From a virus, in IMG/VR virus record IMGVR_UViG_3300028920_000083, positions 1 through 55,659 of that record: a DNA stretch of 55,659 bases; one strand, given 5' to 3'. The position numbers and the translations under genes were made by a program. Under the pieces are notes generated by a model that was given only the letters and a program-made list of their open reading frames with translations, did no database searches and was not told where the DNA came from. How positions within the stretch are numbered: the first letter of the stretch is position 1; the number at the start of each line of letters is the position of its first letter. Below, piece by piece: positions 35,251-44,132 of the stretch.

Positions 35251-35675
35251 TATACAGTCTCCGTACTAGCAACATGCTTACAAATCAGAATATAACCACG
35301 ATCCATCTCAAACCTGTGTACTTCTAGTATATCATATTGTTCGGTATCAAATATAATAATCATATCTTGTGTAGGACGGACACCTACTGGTAAATCTTTG
35401 GTATCAATAATTATCGCGCGCTTATCAGCATCAAAAAGTCCACCATAGGTGAAGTTTTTATTAGCTGCAATGAATGAAAGATCGTAGACGAAATCTCTCA
35501 AACTACGACGCGGCAATAATATAACTCTCCTTATCGCATAGTCAGTGTTAGATGGTGTAACAACACCAGTCTGCACATTGTAAGCATCACTTACAACACG
35601 CAATCTAGCAGGAAGCCCAAAATTCCGCTTCATGCGATAGAGTATAGTGCTAATTTGTCTTAATACATTAGCCAT
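35250..35675 (-). CDS. Head closure/head-tail joining protein
   Basis: 141 residues from ATG 35673-35675, chosen because AGAGG lies 9 nt upstream; ATG 35681 would sit too close. Beta-rich C-terminal half (MIIIFDTEQYDILEVHRFEM). Small joining proteins take this place between capsid and tail genes. Not identified by a specific motif. Confidence 0.4.
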   Translation of the reverse strand: MANVLRQISTILYRMKRNFGLPARLRVVSDAYNVQTGVVTPSNTDYAIRRVILLPRRSLRDFVYDLSFIAANKNFTYGGLFDADKRAIIIDTKDLPVGVRPTQDMIIIFDTEQYDILEVHRFEMDRGYILICKHVASTETV

Positions 35676-35967
35676 TATCATTTTCCTCTGCCATACACGG
35701 ACGCTTTAATAAGGCTTTAGAAAAACCTTTCATCGTTTCCGTTTGCTGCTCAATTGCCATAGTATTCTTAACTACAACTTCCTTATTCTCAACAGCTAAT
35801 GCTGTTAATTGATTCTTTTGAAAATCTTCTGTAGCCTGTAATTTACTAGCTAAGTCAATACGGATCTTTTCATCACTTTTAGAACGCATATAATCACGCC
35901 ATATAAAGAATACTAATAAAGCTACAGGTAGCCCAAATACTTTTGCTATCTCTATGAACTGTTGCAT
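35668..35967 (-). CDS. Membrane-anchored coiled-coil protein
   Basis: 99 residues. One N-terminal membrane helix (VFGLPVALLVFFIWRDYM) and then a coiled coil. This build is shared by small holin-like or i-spanin-like phage proteins. It sits among head-tail genes rather than with the lysis set, so its role is unclear. Confidence 0.5.
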   Translation of the reverse strand: MQQFIEIAKVFGLPVALLVFFIWRDYMRSKSDEKIRIDLASKLQATEDFQKNQLTALAVENKEVVVKNTMAIEQQTETMKGFSKALLKRPCMAEENDNG

Positions 35968-35982
35968 ATTTGGCTCCTGTTA

Positions 35983-36016
35983 GGTGGGGAGCAGATTTTG
36001 AAATCTACTCCCCACC
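35983..36016 (-). terminator. Hairpin after the major capsid gene
   Basis: GGTGGGGAG (35983-35991) pairs with CTCCCCACC (36008-36016); inside, AGATTT pairs with AAATCT. It is a long stem 11 nt past the capsid stop codon with no U-run, so it is more likely an mRNA-stabilising or partial terminator. Its apex is one of the GATT-N4-AATC dyads. Confidence 0.6.
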
Positions 36017-36027
36017 CACCCATACTC

Positions 36028-37413
36028 CTAACCGAACATCACAGCGCCAAGATCCGTATTCAGAACCTTGACACCGCACAGAATATCGACAGTCACCAGA
36101 TGGCCCTGCTTCGTGCCATCATAAGTGATCGTCACGCGCAGCGACAGGCCGTTGTAATTGGCCGTGTACGACAGCGCGCCAGTACCCGCAGCAGGAGCCG
36201 CCAGCGGACGCATAACCAGCGCAAGCGCATTGCGATGGAAAGCGAAGCCATAAGCACCTGCCGGCCCAATACCAACCACATCATTATCTGCAATCGCAGC
36301 CACAAGCGGCCGATCAAGCAGAAGTCCAGTGGTAGTCGGAGCCGTGAGAGCACCGTACCTGTTAGCACCAGCAGCCTTGAACGTAACAAGCTGACCTGTG
36401 CGCGGGGCGACCGTGAAGCCGTCCACAACTATCGACTTGGCGTAACCAGCCGCATAGCCTGCAAGCAGATCAACAGCACCCGGCTCGTACACAGTGACAA
36501 CAGCGTTATCAGCAACCGCATAACGAAGGCCCGGCGACTCAAGCGTAATCTGAGTCGCAGGATCAGCGTCACGGGCAACAATCAGATGAGGCGTATCATC
36601 ACCCGCAATCGTACACCACGAACCGGCTATGATAGTAGTACCACCATCAACCGTCAGAACAGTGTCACCGGCTGCATAGCCAGCAAGATTGTTAATCAGT
36701 GTCGTAATAGTAATCGTGTTACCCACAGCGATATCAGGCGCATTCTGACACATGAAGGTATTCAGACCAAACTTCCGGCCAAGAGAACCCTCACGTAACG
36801 CCGTACCATCATCGCCCACCTTCTCAGCGTTCACGAAATCTGCAACGTTAAGAAGGGCACCCTCCATCGACGGAGGAATAATGAGGTTGCGGCCCATCGA
36901 CGGAACCTTATTGGCATTCATAACCTCACGAATACCAATAACGGTCCCCTTCGTCGGGTCCGTGCCGAGCTTACCAGCCGTATTAGCCATGAACTGATAA
37001 AGCTGCGCCAGCACGATCTCATCAACACCCTGAGCCAGCGACAGAAGTGCAGGCTCAAGATACTCATCACGAAGCTGCTTGAAACTCTTAGACTCCTCCC
37101 CATCCCTAATCATGAAGGAGGTATGAGGATGCTGATCGAGCGGCACAGGCACATTCACCGCCGTCGCATCTTGGATTGTGACATCATCAGTATCAACCTT
37201 CCGCTGCATCACGAACTCAGCAGGCTGGCGGGTATTGACAATATCACCGAAGTTGGCAATCTCATTCTCGAAATCTCGATGAACAAGATTTGCCGCCACC
37301 ATATTAGCCTCAAGAATCATCAGTGACTCTTGAGCCCACAACTCAGGAATAAAAGCGTCAAGGTCATTCGCACCATGCGAAACCCAAACGCTAAGTAACC
37401 TTCTCGGGTGCAT
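36028..37413 (-). CDS. Major capsid protein, P22 coat-like
   Basis: 461 residues. N-terminal ELWAQESLMILEANMVAANL and the closing GHLVTVDILCGVKVLNTDLG match the P22 coat family of HK97-fold capsid proteins; the central Gly/Ala-rich part (LAGYAAGDTVLTVDGG) is likely an inserted domain. Start has AGGAG 7 nt upstream. Codons are visibly G/C-rich at third positions, as expected for the most abundant protein. A hairpin follows. Confidence 0.85.
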   Translation of the reverse strand: MHPRRLLSVWVSHGANDLDAFIPELWAQESLMILEANMVAANLVHRDFENEIANFGDIVNTRQPAEFVMQRKVDTDDVTIQDATAVNVPVPLDQHPHTSFMIRDGEESKSFKQLRDEYLEPALLSLAQGVDEIVLAQLYQFMANTAGKLGTDPTKGTVIGIREVMNANKVPSMGRNLIIPPSMEGALLNVADFVNAEKVGDDGTALREGSLGRKFGLNTFMCQNAPDIAVGNTITITTLINNLAGYAAGDTVLTVDGGTTIIAGSWCTIAGDDTPHLIVARDADPATQITLESPGLRYAVADNAVVTVYEPGAVDLLAGYAAGYAKSIVVDGFTVAPRTGQLVTFKAAGANRYGALTAPTTTGLLLDRPLVAAIADNDVVGIGPAGAYGFAFHRNALALVMRPLAAPAAGTGALSYTANYNGLSLRVTITYDGTKQGHLVTVDILCGVKVLNTDLGAVMFG

Positions 37414-37423
37414 TACTTCTCTC

Positions 37424-38260
37424 CTAACTTAATCCGGGTACTTGACCCTTCTTACGAGCCTCACGATACTTAGCTGGATCTTTTGCAAGCTCAGATACAT
37501 CCGGTGCTTTACCACCGGGGCGGGTAGATGAACCGATACCACCAGTACCATCACCCTTGAAAAGATTCAGATATTGATCCATTTCAGACATCCTCTTGAC
37601 CGCATCCTGCGGAGACAACTCAAGAGTAACTGGCTTACCATCCTTATCCTTGTCCATAAAGCTAACCTTTGGGACAAGATTTCCGGTTGGCTTACCTTCG
37701 GCATCAAGCTCCTCAGCAAGCTGAGTGTTTGACCGTAAAATAGCAACGACCTGCTCAGGGTTGAAGGCGTTGTTGATTACGGCTGCATCAGTTATTGATC
37801 TCATAATAGTTGCATCAGTGTAACGACCCTTCCACTGATCTCTTTCACCCGTCAGACCTTCAATTTGATTTTGAAAATCCTTCTGTAACTTTGTCTTTTC
37901 TTGAGCAGCAAGTTCCTCCTTTGTTAAAAGTTGCTTGTTTAACTCTGTTATCCTACCCTCTAATTCCTCACGTTCCTTAGCTGTTAAATTTGCTCTTGAC
38001 TTTATAGCCTCAAGTTCATCTATTGCTTTTTGTGTTTGTTGCTTATGCTTTCGGCGGTCCTCAGCAAGCAATTTATTCACCTGCTCCTGAGTAAACGTTC
38101 TTTCTCCGCCACCAGTGCCACCACCGTCTCCGCCACCGGTGCCTCCACCATCTCCAGCACCGCCGCCATCTCCGGCACCATCACCAGCACCAGCGCCGTC
38201 GCCACCGCCTTCACCTTCATACAGCACTGACCAGATTGTATAAAGCTTTTGAGAAATCAT
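37424..38260 (-). CDS. Scaffolding protein
   Basis: 278 residues from ATG 38258-38260 with AGGAG 7 nt upstream. Residues 19-50 are Gly/Asp-rich repeats; a long charged coiled coil follows (ELEGRITELNKQLLTKEELA), then a KDKDGKPVTLELSP segment. Immediately upstream of the capsid gene, as scaffolds are. Its N-terminus (LYTIWSVLYEGE) resembles the portal N-terminus. Confidence 0.75.
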   Translation of the reverse strand: MISQKLYTIWSVLYEGEGGGDGAGAGDGAGDGGGAGDGGGTGGGDGGGTGGGERTFTQEQVNKLLAEDRRKHKQQTQKAIDELEAIKSRANLTAKEREELEGRITELNKQLLTKEELAAQEKTKLQKDFQNQIEGLTGERDQWKGRYTDATIMRSITDAAVINNAFNPEQVVAILRSNTQLAEELDAEGKPTGNLVPKVSFMDKDKDGKPVTLELSPQDAVKRMSEMDQYLNLFKGDGTGGIGSSTRPGGKAPDVSELAKDPAKYREARKKGQVPGLS

Positions 38261-38270
38261 TTTGTCTCTC

Positions 38271-38717
38271 CTAAGACGCCCTCTCAAGATCCACCGTATG
38301 CACATCCCGAATATACGGTTTCAGATATCTCCAAGCTGTTACACTTGGAATACCTGCAAGGATATGCTCTGCCGGTCGTGATCTATCGTAGGTAGACCTG
38401 ACATTAGAATAACCCTGAGCTACCATGCTCAGGTTCTCAAACTCCATTTCCGGGTCTACGCCATCAAGAAGTGCGCTTGCACATTCAATACAAGCATTCT
38501 TGATGTCGTCAGGGACATCCGTATCAGCGTCCCTTGGGAACTGCAATTCTTGATCTTCGTCAGTTTTTTCTCCTAAAAAGTTAAGACGATCAATTAACTT
38601 GGTTGCCCATTGCAACCCCTTATTCTTGTCAGCATCAGCGGCAGCATCCCATGCGGCGGTATTTAGCCGTTCACCCATATAGGTGTTGCCTTCGGCTAGA
38701 GTTGCATATTGCGCCAT
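38271..38717 (-). CDS. Head-tail adaptor, DnaT-like family
   Basis: 148 residues: ATLAEGNTYMGERLNTAAW, then KGLQWATKLIDRLNFLGEKT, LQFPRDADTDVPDDIKNAC and VRSTYDRSRPAEHILAGIPS. The pattern is the widespread phage protein labelled DnaT-like ssDNA-binding by databases, but by position and helical fold it is more likely a connector ring. Lies between the beta-helix protein and scaffold. Confidence 0.65.
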   Translation of the reverse strand: MAQYATLAEGNTYMGERLNTAAWDAAADADKNKGLQWATKLIDRLNFLGEKTDEDQELQFPRDADTDVPDDIKNACIECASALLDGVDPEMEFENLSMVAQGYSNVRSTYDRSRPAEHILAGIPSVTAWRYLKPYIRDVHTVDLERAS

Positions 38718-38728
38718 TTCAGATTCTC

Positions 38729-41700
38729 CTAATCATCTGCATACATTAACCGTCGCCGGGCATTTCTTCTCATCACACTACTGACAAGAGCCACACTTGC
38801 ATCGTCACCTTCACCACCATTTTCGGAATACTCAAGAGCACCTATATCCCACGGAACAACACGGGTACGCCCTGACAAATCAGTATTAAATGCTAAATCA
38901 GCATCAGCACTTAAGTCTGCACCCTTATCTCTTGCCGGATCTGTAGTAATAAGATTATAATTATCAGCAGCCTTATTCTTAAAGGTAAGCGTTTTGTTAA
39001 TCTCAGGATTACTCCCCGGAGCCGTTGCGTCACCAGAGAGATTATCTGTCGATGCAACATTAAAGCTATTAACATAATCAATCGGCGTTGTACCAGCAGC
39101 TTGACTAATATTATTCTTAGCAATTATGTCAGAACCATTACCATCATCATAAATACCATAGCGTGATTTGGCTAATGTATTATTGTAGAGGAAGGCTATA
39201 GCCTTACGGATTTTAATAGCACATTCCTTATAACCAGTAGCACCAAAGTCATATATAACATTGTTCCAAGCTTTGACAATTTGATTATACCCATAATTCC
39301 ATGATACGTCAATACCAGCATGATTACCAGCCGCCCCAACACCACCACCCTTAATTATACAACCCTCAACTTGACAAATCGAAGGTGAAGGTGTCCCGCT
39401 TACATTTACATTAAACTGTACAGCCGAATTAGCAGCAGTATTATTCTTATGAATTTGTAGATGTTTTAACCAAATATGCTTGAGTGGTCCATCTGTAAGA
39501 TTAACACAGACACCATTAACAACTAGTCTATATGCAGTAGAGGTCCAGATACCTCCAGAATGCTTACCTGCTCCTGTAGCTTCAACCTTAATATAATTAG
39601 CAGAAGTAGTTACCCATCCTGTACCAGTACAATCAGCTTGAGTAGTATCATCAGCAGACCATGCTCCACTGATTGTGGCAACAAGATAGACTGCATCATG
39701 GACAAGATCAGCTTCCTCACCAACAAGGAAAGCATTAAAGCTAGAGTAATCTCCACCTGATTCTCTAATCGTCTTAGAACGCATAGCAGGAGTAACAACT
39801 TCACTTGCACCTATATCCCACGTTGCGCCTCGCGTATGCCCATCAATATCAGTGTTAAACGCGATTGCTGAATCAGCACTAAGGTCTACACCATTATCAA
39901 TTGCGTCTGTATCTTGAGGTATGATTCGATAATCATCAAACTCGAAGCCCACGAATTGTAGGGACTTATTATTCTGAGGATTACTACCGGGTGCTGTAGC
40001 ATCACTCGCAAGGTTACTATCAGAAGCTGCATCAAATGTGCCACTATAATCTGTACCAGCACCTTGAACAATATTATTCTTAAGGACTGCCTCTGCTAAA
40101 GCAGCACCAGATAATATACCTGTAATACCTCCGTAACAAGTATTATTATAGACCCACATATAATGAAGATTATTTGTGCCACCAATCTGCATAGGTCCAC
40201 CTGATCCAGCACCAGTGAACCCATAAATAATATTATTCCAAAGTCTATATTCAGCCCCTGCACGGGCGGAAGCAAGATAATAACCGTACTGACCACCACC
40301 TGCGGTATCATTACCCTTAATAATACAATTTGAAATTTTAATATTATGCCTTAAAGAATTAGTTATCCAGATACCATTATCACCAGAATTACTACCATCT
40401 AAATGAATTTGTAAACCATCAAGCCAGAACTCTTTGACCATTGAAGTAACAACACCATTAGAAGCACCTACTACACGATAAGCAGAAGTTGTCCACTTAC
40501 CATGATGACGCGCACCATCGTCAAGAGTAGTAATCTTGATGCCATTACCTTTACCTGTATACCAACCATCAGCCTGTCTGAACCAATACTGATTCTCAGA
40601 AACACCAGTACCACTTATCTCTGCTACAACCTGCGTACCAGCATACACAAGATCATCAGCTTCACCAGCTTCAAAAGCATCGACATCACTGTAATCACCA
40701 CCAGATGTTGCTATTGTCCTAGTAATCACTGAACCAATATATTCACGGGCTCCAGCATCCCAAGTACCACTACGTGTATTACCAAGGATATCAGTATTGA
40801 ATGCATACTTAGCATCAGCACTCAAATCAGTACCCTGATCTATTGAAGAAGTATCTTCACCATTGATTCTATAATCATAACCCGTTGTATATTCGCCGGG
40901 GTCAATATAATCAGGTGTCTGATTCTTACGTTCAGGTGACGAGCCATCACCACTTACATTTGTTGCACTTGCTGTATAAGCCATTAAGTAATCAGCAGTA
41001 ACATTCTGATCACAAAGATTATTCTTAACATATAGAGGCATCGAGGTAGCAATAGCTCTATGAATACCATACCTACCATTCTTGTAGCAAGTATTATTGT
41101 AAGCAATTACTTCCATATTTGCTTGCCACTGGCAGGCATGTATACCATCGTGTTCATTACCATAAATGATGTTATTAACAAGTACATATTGACCAACTGC
41201 ACCACTTATGCCACTAACTGCACAAGCTATACCATGTGAGCCTGTATTACCTGCACCACCAAGAGCATTGTGGATTAAGCATTCCGTAGCTCTAAGATCT
41301 ATGAATTTACCATTAGCTAATCCACTTGTGCCAAGTGATATACAGGAACCAATTTGAGCGGCAGTTGTAGTTGTATTCTGAACTTCAAGACCCTCAAAAC
41401 GTATACAATGTGTCCAAGCTCGGATAGCATCATAATACGTGCCAACAGTAATAAGACGATAATGCTGGAGGTAACTGATTGATGGTCTACCTCGGTGACG
41501 GGCTGTAGGAGTAGTGTATACACGTATGTAATTACCCTTAGCCGTACACCAACCATCAGAATCTTGGAAAAGTACCTTAGTTGTATCATTAACCGTCCAT
41601 GCACCATCTATCTTACCTTCTAATATTATACCAGTATGCACAAGATCTTGACGTTCACCAGCTTCAAAAGCTGCTAGGCTGGTGTAGTCTCCACCTGATT

Positions 41701-43660
41701 GCATAATCGTTTTTTCAACAACAGTTTGTTCAAATTGATCAGCACCAATATCCCAAGCCATTGAATCATCACGAACCTTACCATTTATATCTTCTTGCCA
41801 AGGTAGTTGTAAGTCCCAACTAAGCCACGCACCTGCACCCTTAGCATCAGTATCATCAACACTGATTCGATAATCATCATTAGCTTCATCAATAAAGTCT
41901 ACAGCTTTACTGCGGTATGCTGAATCAGGGCTTGAAGTATCTTCACTAAGATTATTACTATGCACATAAGTAGTGAAAGATGTTATTGCATAATCAGTAG
42001 GATTACCATTACAAATATTATTCTTAAGGTATAATGCAACATCACCCGCACTATCTTCAATCTGAATACCTCTATTAACATTATCTACAAGCGTATTATT
42101 ATAGATAACAAATGTATTACCTGTTCCACCATAATCATAATATATGCCTACATACCAGTCATAAATTATATTATTCCACATACGATGGACACCATCAGCG
42201 CAACCATCTTGCTGGATACCTGCATCACTAACACTGTCAGGAGTACCACCACCTGTCCAACGTATAATATTATTAAAAATCTCATCGCCCATAGCATTAT
42301 TACGGATGCCCATAACATTGCCAGTTGTCGCATCAGTCCAGTCATTAGCAATTTGTAGACCTTCAACAGTTACATAATCAGTATCAATAAAGAGGGCACC
42401 ATTCCACTGACTAGCTACCTCAAGAATATATTTATCAGTATTCCATTTACCAGTATGTGCAGCCGTCGCCTCATTACAACATATCCAAATTCTACGCTGT
42501 GCATCTGTTACCCAAGCTGCATCATCAATAGCACAATAAGTAGTATCAGGGCCACCACTCCAATCACCTTCAATACTTGCCATAGCAAGATGATCAGCCG
42601 TCACAAGATCAGCAGCTTCACCAGCTTCCCATGCACTAAGACTTGTATAATCACCACCCGAGGGCTTAACAGTTCTTTTAGACCTTGCAGGTGCTTCACT
42701 AGCACCTATATCCCAAGTACCAGCAACTGGTCGTGTTCTGCCAGATATGTCTGTATTAAATGCAAGATAAGGATCAGCACTAAGGTCTGCACCATGATTA
42801 CGTGCATGTGTAGTTTTATCAATACGTGATAAGCGGAAGTCCTTTGTCTGATACTGTGCAAACATCGGCACCTTCTGCCTATAGTCCTGACCATCCGGTG
42901 AAGTCTGATCCATAGAAATATTAGCAACAGTTTGTAATGTACTCACACCACTAAGACTGTAATTAGCTTGGCTACCATTGCCAATAATATTATTCTTAAG
43001 GCGGACAGTAGAAACTGTTGCAGAATCATTGAAAAGTATGCCGTAATTGACAAGATCATAAAGTGTATTGTTATAGGCTATAAGCGTTATATTGCCACCA
43101 GCACTAAAGCGTATGCCATGATAGAAGTTATGTGCTATACAATTCCACATCTTAATTGTAGTATTATCACCCACAGTACCAAGATCAAGGAAACAATCAA
43201 GGTTACTAGAAGGATTTGCACCAGTACCCTTAGCAAGTATTGCTTCAAACTCATATTCAGGATTAAGCACTGGATTACCATCGGGGCGGAAACACTTTGT
43301 TGCAACAGTAGTACGGTTACATTCTATCTGGATATAACGAATCTTAACATGGCTGGCCTGTAACCGTATTACTCCATGAACACTTTCACCCTTTAAAATA
43401 TACTTATTAGAATCCCAAACACCAGAAGTATGATTTGCTGAATCTGCTTTAATCTCGATATATCGAGTAGAATCAGTAGTCCAATCAGTGCCAAGTTCAA
43501 CAGCAGCAGTATCAGGACCACCGCTCCAGTCACCTTCAATAGAAGCGATCGCTATCTCATCAGCCGTAACAAGATTACGTGCCTCACCTGCATCAAAAGC
43601 AGCAAGTGAAGAATAATCGCCGCCTGACGGCTTTACTGTTTTGGTTACTGGAGTTGCCAT
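38729..43660 (-). CDS. Giant tandem beta-helix virion protein (five modules)
   Basis: 1643 residues. Five modules of about 320-330 residues begin with variants of T(V/I)xxSGGDYxS (KTVKPSGGDYSSL, then at about residues 330, 655, 985 and 1300). Each has an AFEAGExxDLV box, a parallel beta-helix core with repeated YNNTLY or WNNIIYD turns, and an end like FNTDIxGRTRxxTWDIGA. Beta-helices commonly bind or cut sugars. It is encoded among head genes, so it may be a head fibre or decoration rather than a tail spike. No catalytic residues assigned. Confidence 0.7.
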   Translation of the reverse strand: MATPVTKTVKPSGGDYSSLAAFDAGEARNLVTADEIAIASIEGDWSGGPDTAAVELGTDWTTDSTRYIEIKADSANHTSGVWDSNKYILKGESVHGVIRLQASHVKIRYIQIECNRTTVATKCFRPDGNPVLNPEYEFEAILAKGTGANPSSNLDCFLDLGTVGDNTTIKMWNCIAHNFYHGIRFSAGGNITLIAYNNTLYDLVNYGILFNDSATVSTVRLKNNIIGNGSQANYSLSGVSTLQTVANISMDQTSPDGQDYRQKVPMFAQYQTKDFRLSRIDKTTHARNHGADLSADPYLAFNTDISGRTRPVAGTWDIGASEAPARSKRTVKPSGGDYTSLSAWEAGEAADLVTADHLAMASIEGDWSGGPDTTYCAIDDAAWVTDAQRRIWICCNEATAAHTGKWNTDKYILEVASQWNGALFIDTDYVTVEGLQIANDWTDATTGNVMGIRNNAMGDEIFNNIIRWTGGGTPDSVSDAGIQQDGCADGVHRMWNNIIYDWYVGIYYDYGGTGNTFVIYNNTLVDNVNRGIQIEDSAGDVALYLKNNICNGNPTDYAITSFTTYVHSNNLSEDTSSPDSAYRSKAVDFIDEANDDYRISVDDTDAKGAGAWLSWDLQLPWQEDINGKVRDDSMAWDIGADQFEQTVVEKTIMQSGGDYTSLAAFEAGERQDLVHTGIILEGKIDGAWTVNDTTKVLFQDSDGWCTAKGNYIRVYTTPTARHRGRPSISYLQHYRLITVGTYYDAIRAWTHCIRFEGLEVQNTTTTAAQIGSCISLGTSGLANGKFIDLRATECLIHNALGGAGNTGSHGIACAVSGISGAVGQYVLVNNIIYGNEHDGIHACQWQANMEVIAYNNTCYKNGRYGIHRAIATSMPLYVKNNLCDQNVTADYLMAYTASATNVSGDGSSPERKNQTPDYIDPGEYTTGYDYRINGEDTSSIDQGTDLSADAKYAFNTDILGNTRSGTWDAGAREYIGSVITRTIATSGGDYSDVDAFEAGEADDLVYAGTQVVAEISGTGVSENQYWFRQADGWYTGKGNGIKITTLDDGARHHGKWTTSAYRVVGASNGVVTSMVKEFWLDGLQIHLDGSNSGDNGIWITNSLRHNIKISNCIIKGNDTAGGGQYGYYLASARAGAEYRLWNNIIYGFTGAGSGGPMQIGGTNNLHYMWVYNNTCYGGITGILSGAALAEAVLKNNIVQGAGTDYSGTFDAASDSNLASDATAPGSNPQNNKSLQFVGFEFDDYRIIPQDTDAIDNGVDLSADSAIAFNTDIDGHTRGATWDIGASEVVTPAMRSKTIRESGGDYSSFNAFLVGEEADLVHDAVYLVATISGAWSADDTTQADCTGTGWVTTSANYIKVEATGAGKHSGGIWTSTAYRLVVNGVCVNLTDGPLKHIWLKHLQIHKNNTAANSAVQFNVNVSGTPSPSICQVEGCIIKGGGVGAAGNHAGIDVSWNYGYNQIVKAWNNVIYDFGATGYKECAIKIRKAIAFLYNNTLAKSRYGIYDDGNGSDIIAKNNISQAAGTTPIDYVNSFNVASTDNLSGDATAPGSNPEINKTLTFKNKAADNYNLITTDPARDKGADLSADADLAFNTDLSGRTRVVPWDIGALEYSENGGEGDDASVALVSSVMRRNARRRLMYADD

Positions 43661-43665
43661 ATTAC

Positions 43666-43998
43666 TTAGCCCTCGTTATCAGTAATATCTTTAACCGCAA
43701 TAGCCTTCTTGCCACCAGCAGCAAGAATGTCATCAACCTGTGCATTTGTAAAACTATACTTCTTTGCAGTTTCCTTCATCACAGTTGGCACACCAGTCGC
43801 AGGATCAGGTTCGCCAAGAGACTGCTCACCTGTCTCATATCGAGCAAGGAAATCAGTTTTATCATCATCAACTTCAATAATCACAAACTTCTCAGTATTA
43901 AGTTCCTCAGTACCCCACTGCTTGCCGGAAGGTCCAACAGAGATAATCTCTCCACGCCTATTACCTTCTCTTGCAAGTACCAATAACTCCCTAGCCAT
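43666..43998 (-). CDS. Unknown head-region protein
   Basis: 110 residues. N-terminal EGNRRGEIISVGPSGKQWG followed by NTEKFVIIEVDDDKTDFL and a C-terminal TNAQVDDILAAGGKKA. Looks like a small beta protein such as a decoration or joining factor, placed 5 nt before the giant beta-helix gene. Overlaps the Gly/Arg-rich micro-gene by one base. Confidence 0.45.
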   Translation of the reverse strand: MARELLVLAREGNRRGEIISVGPSGKQWGTEELNTEKFVIIEVDDDKTDFLARYETGEQSLGEPDPATGVPTVMKETAKKYSFTNAQVDDILAAGGKKAIAVKDITDNEG

Positions 43999-44132
43999 TA
44001 TCCCTTCCTCCCACGGCCTTTACCCCGGCCACCGCCTTTACCATAGCCGGGGCCTCCACGGCTACAGCCACCTTTATTTCGATTAGCTCCGACACCCTTG
44101 CCAGAACCATTACGCCTCGGTCTGCCTGCCAT
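43998..44132 (-). CDS. 44-residue Gly/Arg/Lys-rich basic protein
   Basis: Starts MAGRPRRNGSGKGVGANR and ends RGKGRGRKG; over a third is Arg or Lys and most of the rest is Gly. Start ATG 44130-44132 lies inside the portal gene's end, after AAAAGGAAA. RGG-like chains bind nucleic acid. It could accompany DNA packaging or neutralise charge in the head. Confidence 0.5.
   Translation of the reverse strand: MAGRPRRNGSGKGVGANRNKGGCSRGGPGYGKGGGRGKGRGRKG

Noticed and set aside
35962-36798. 278-codon plus-strand frame
   Set aside because: Lies wholly antisense to the major capsid gene, whose G/C-rich codons avoid reverse stops; composition is Arg/Thr/Ser noise and there is no promoter.
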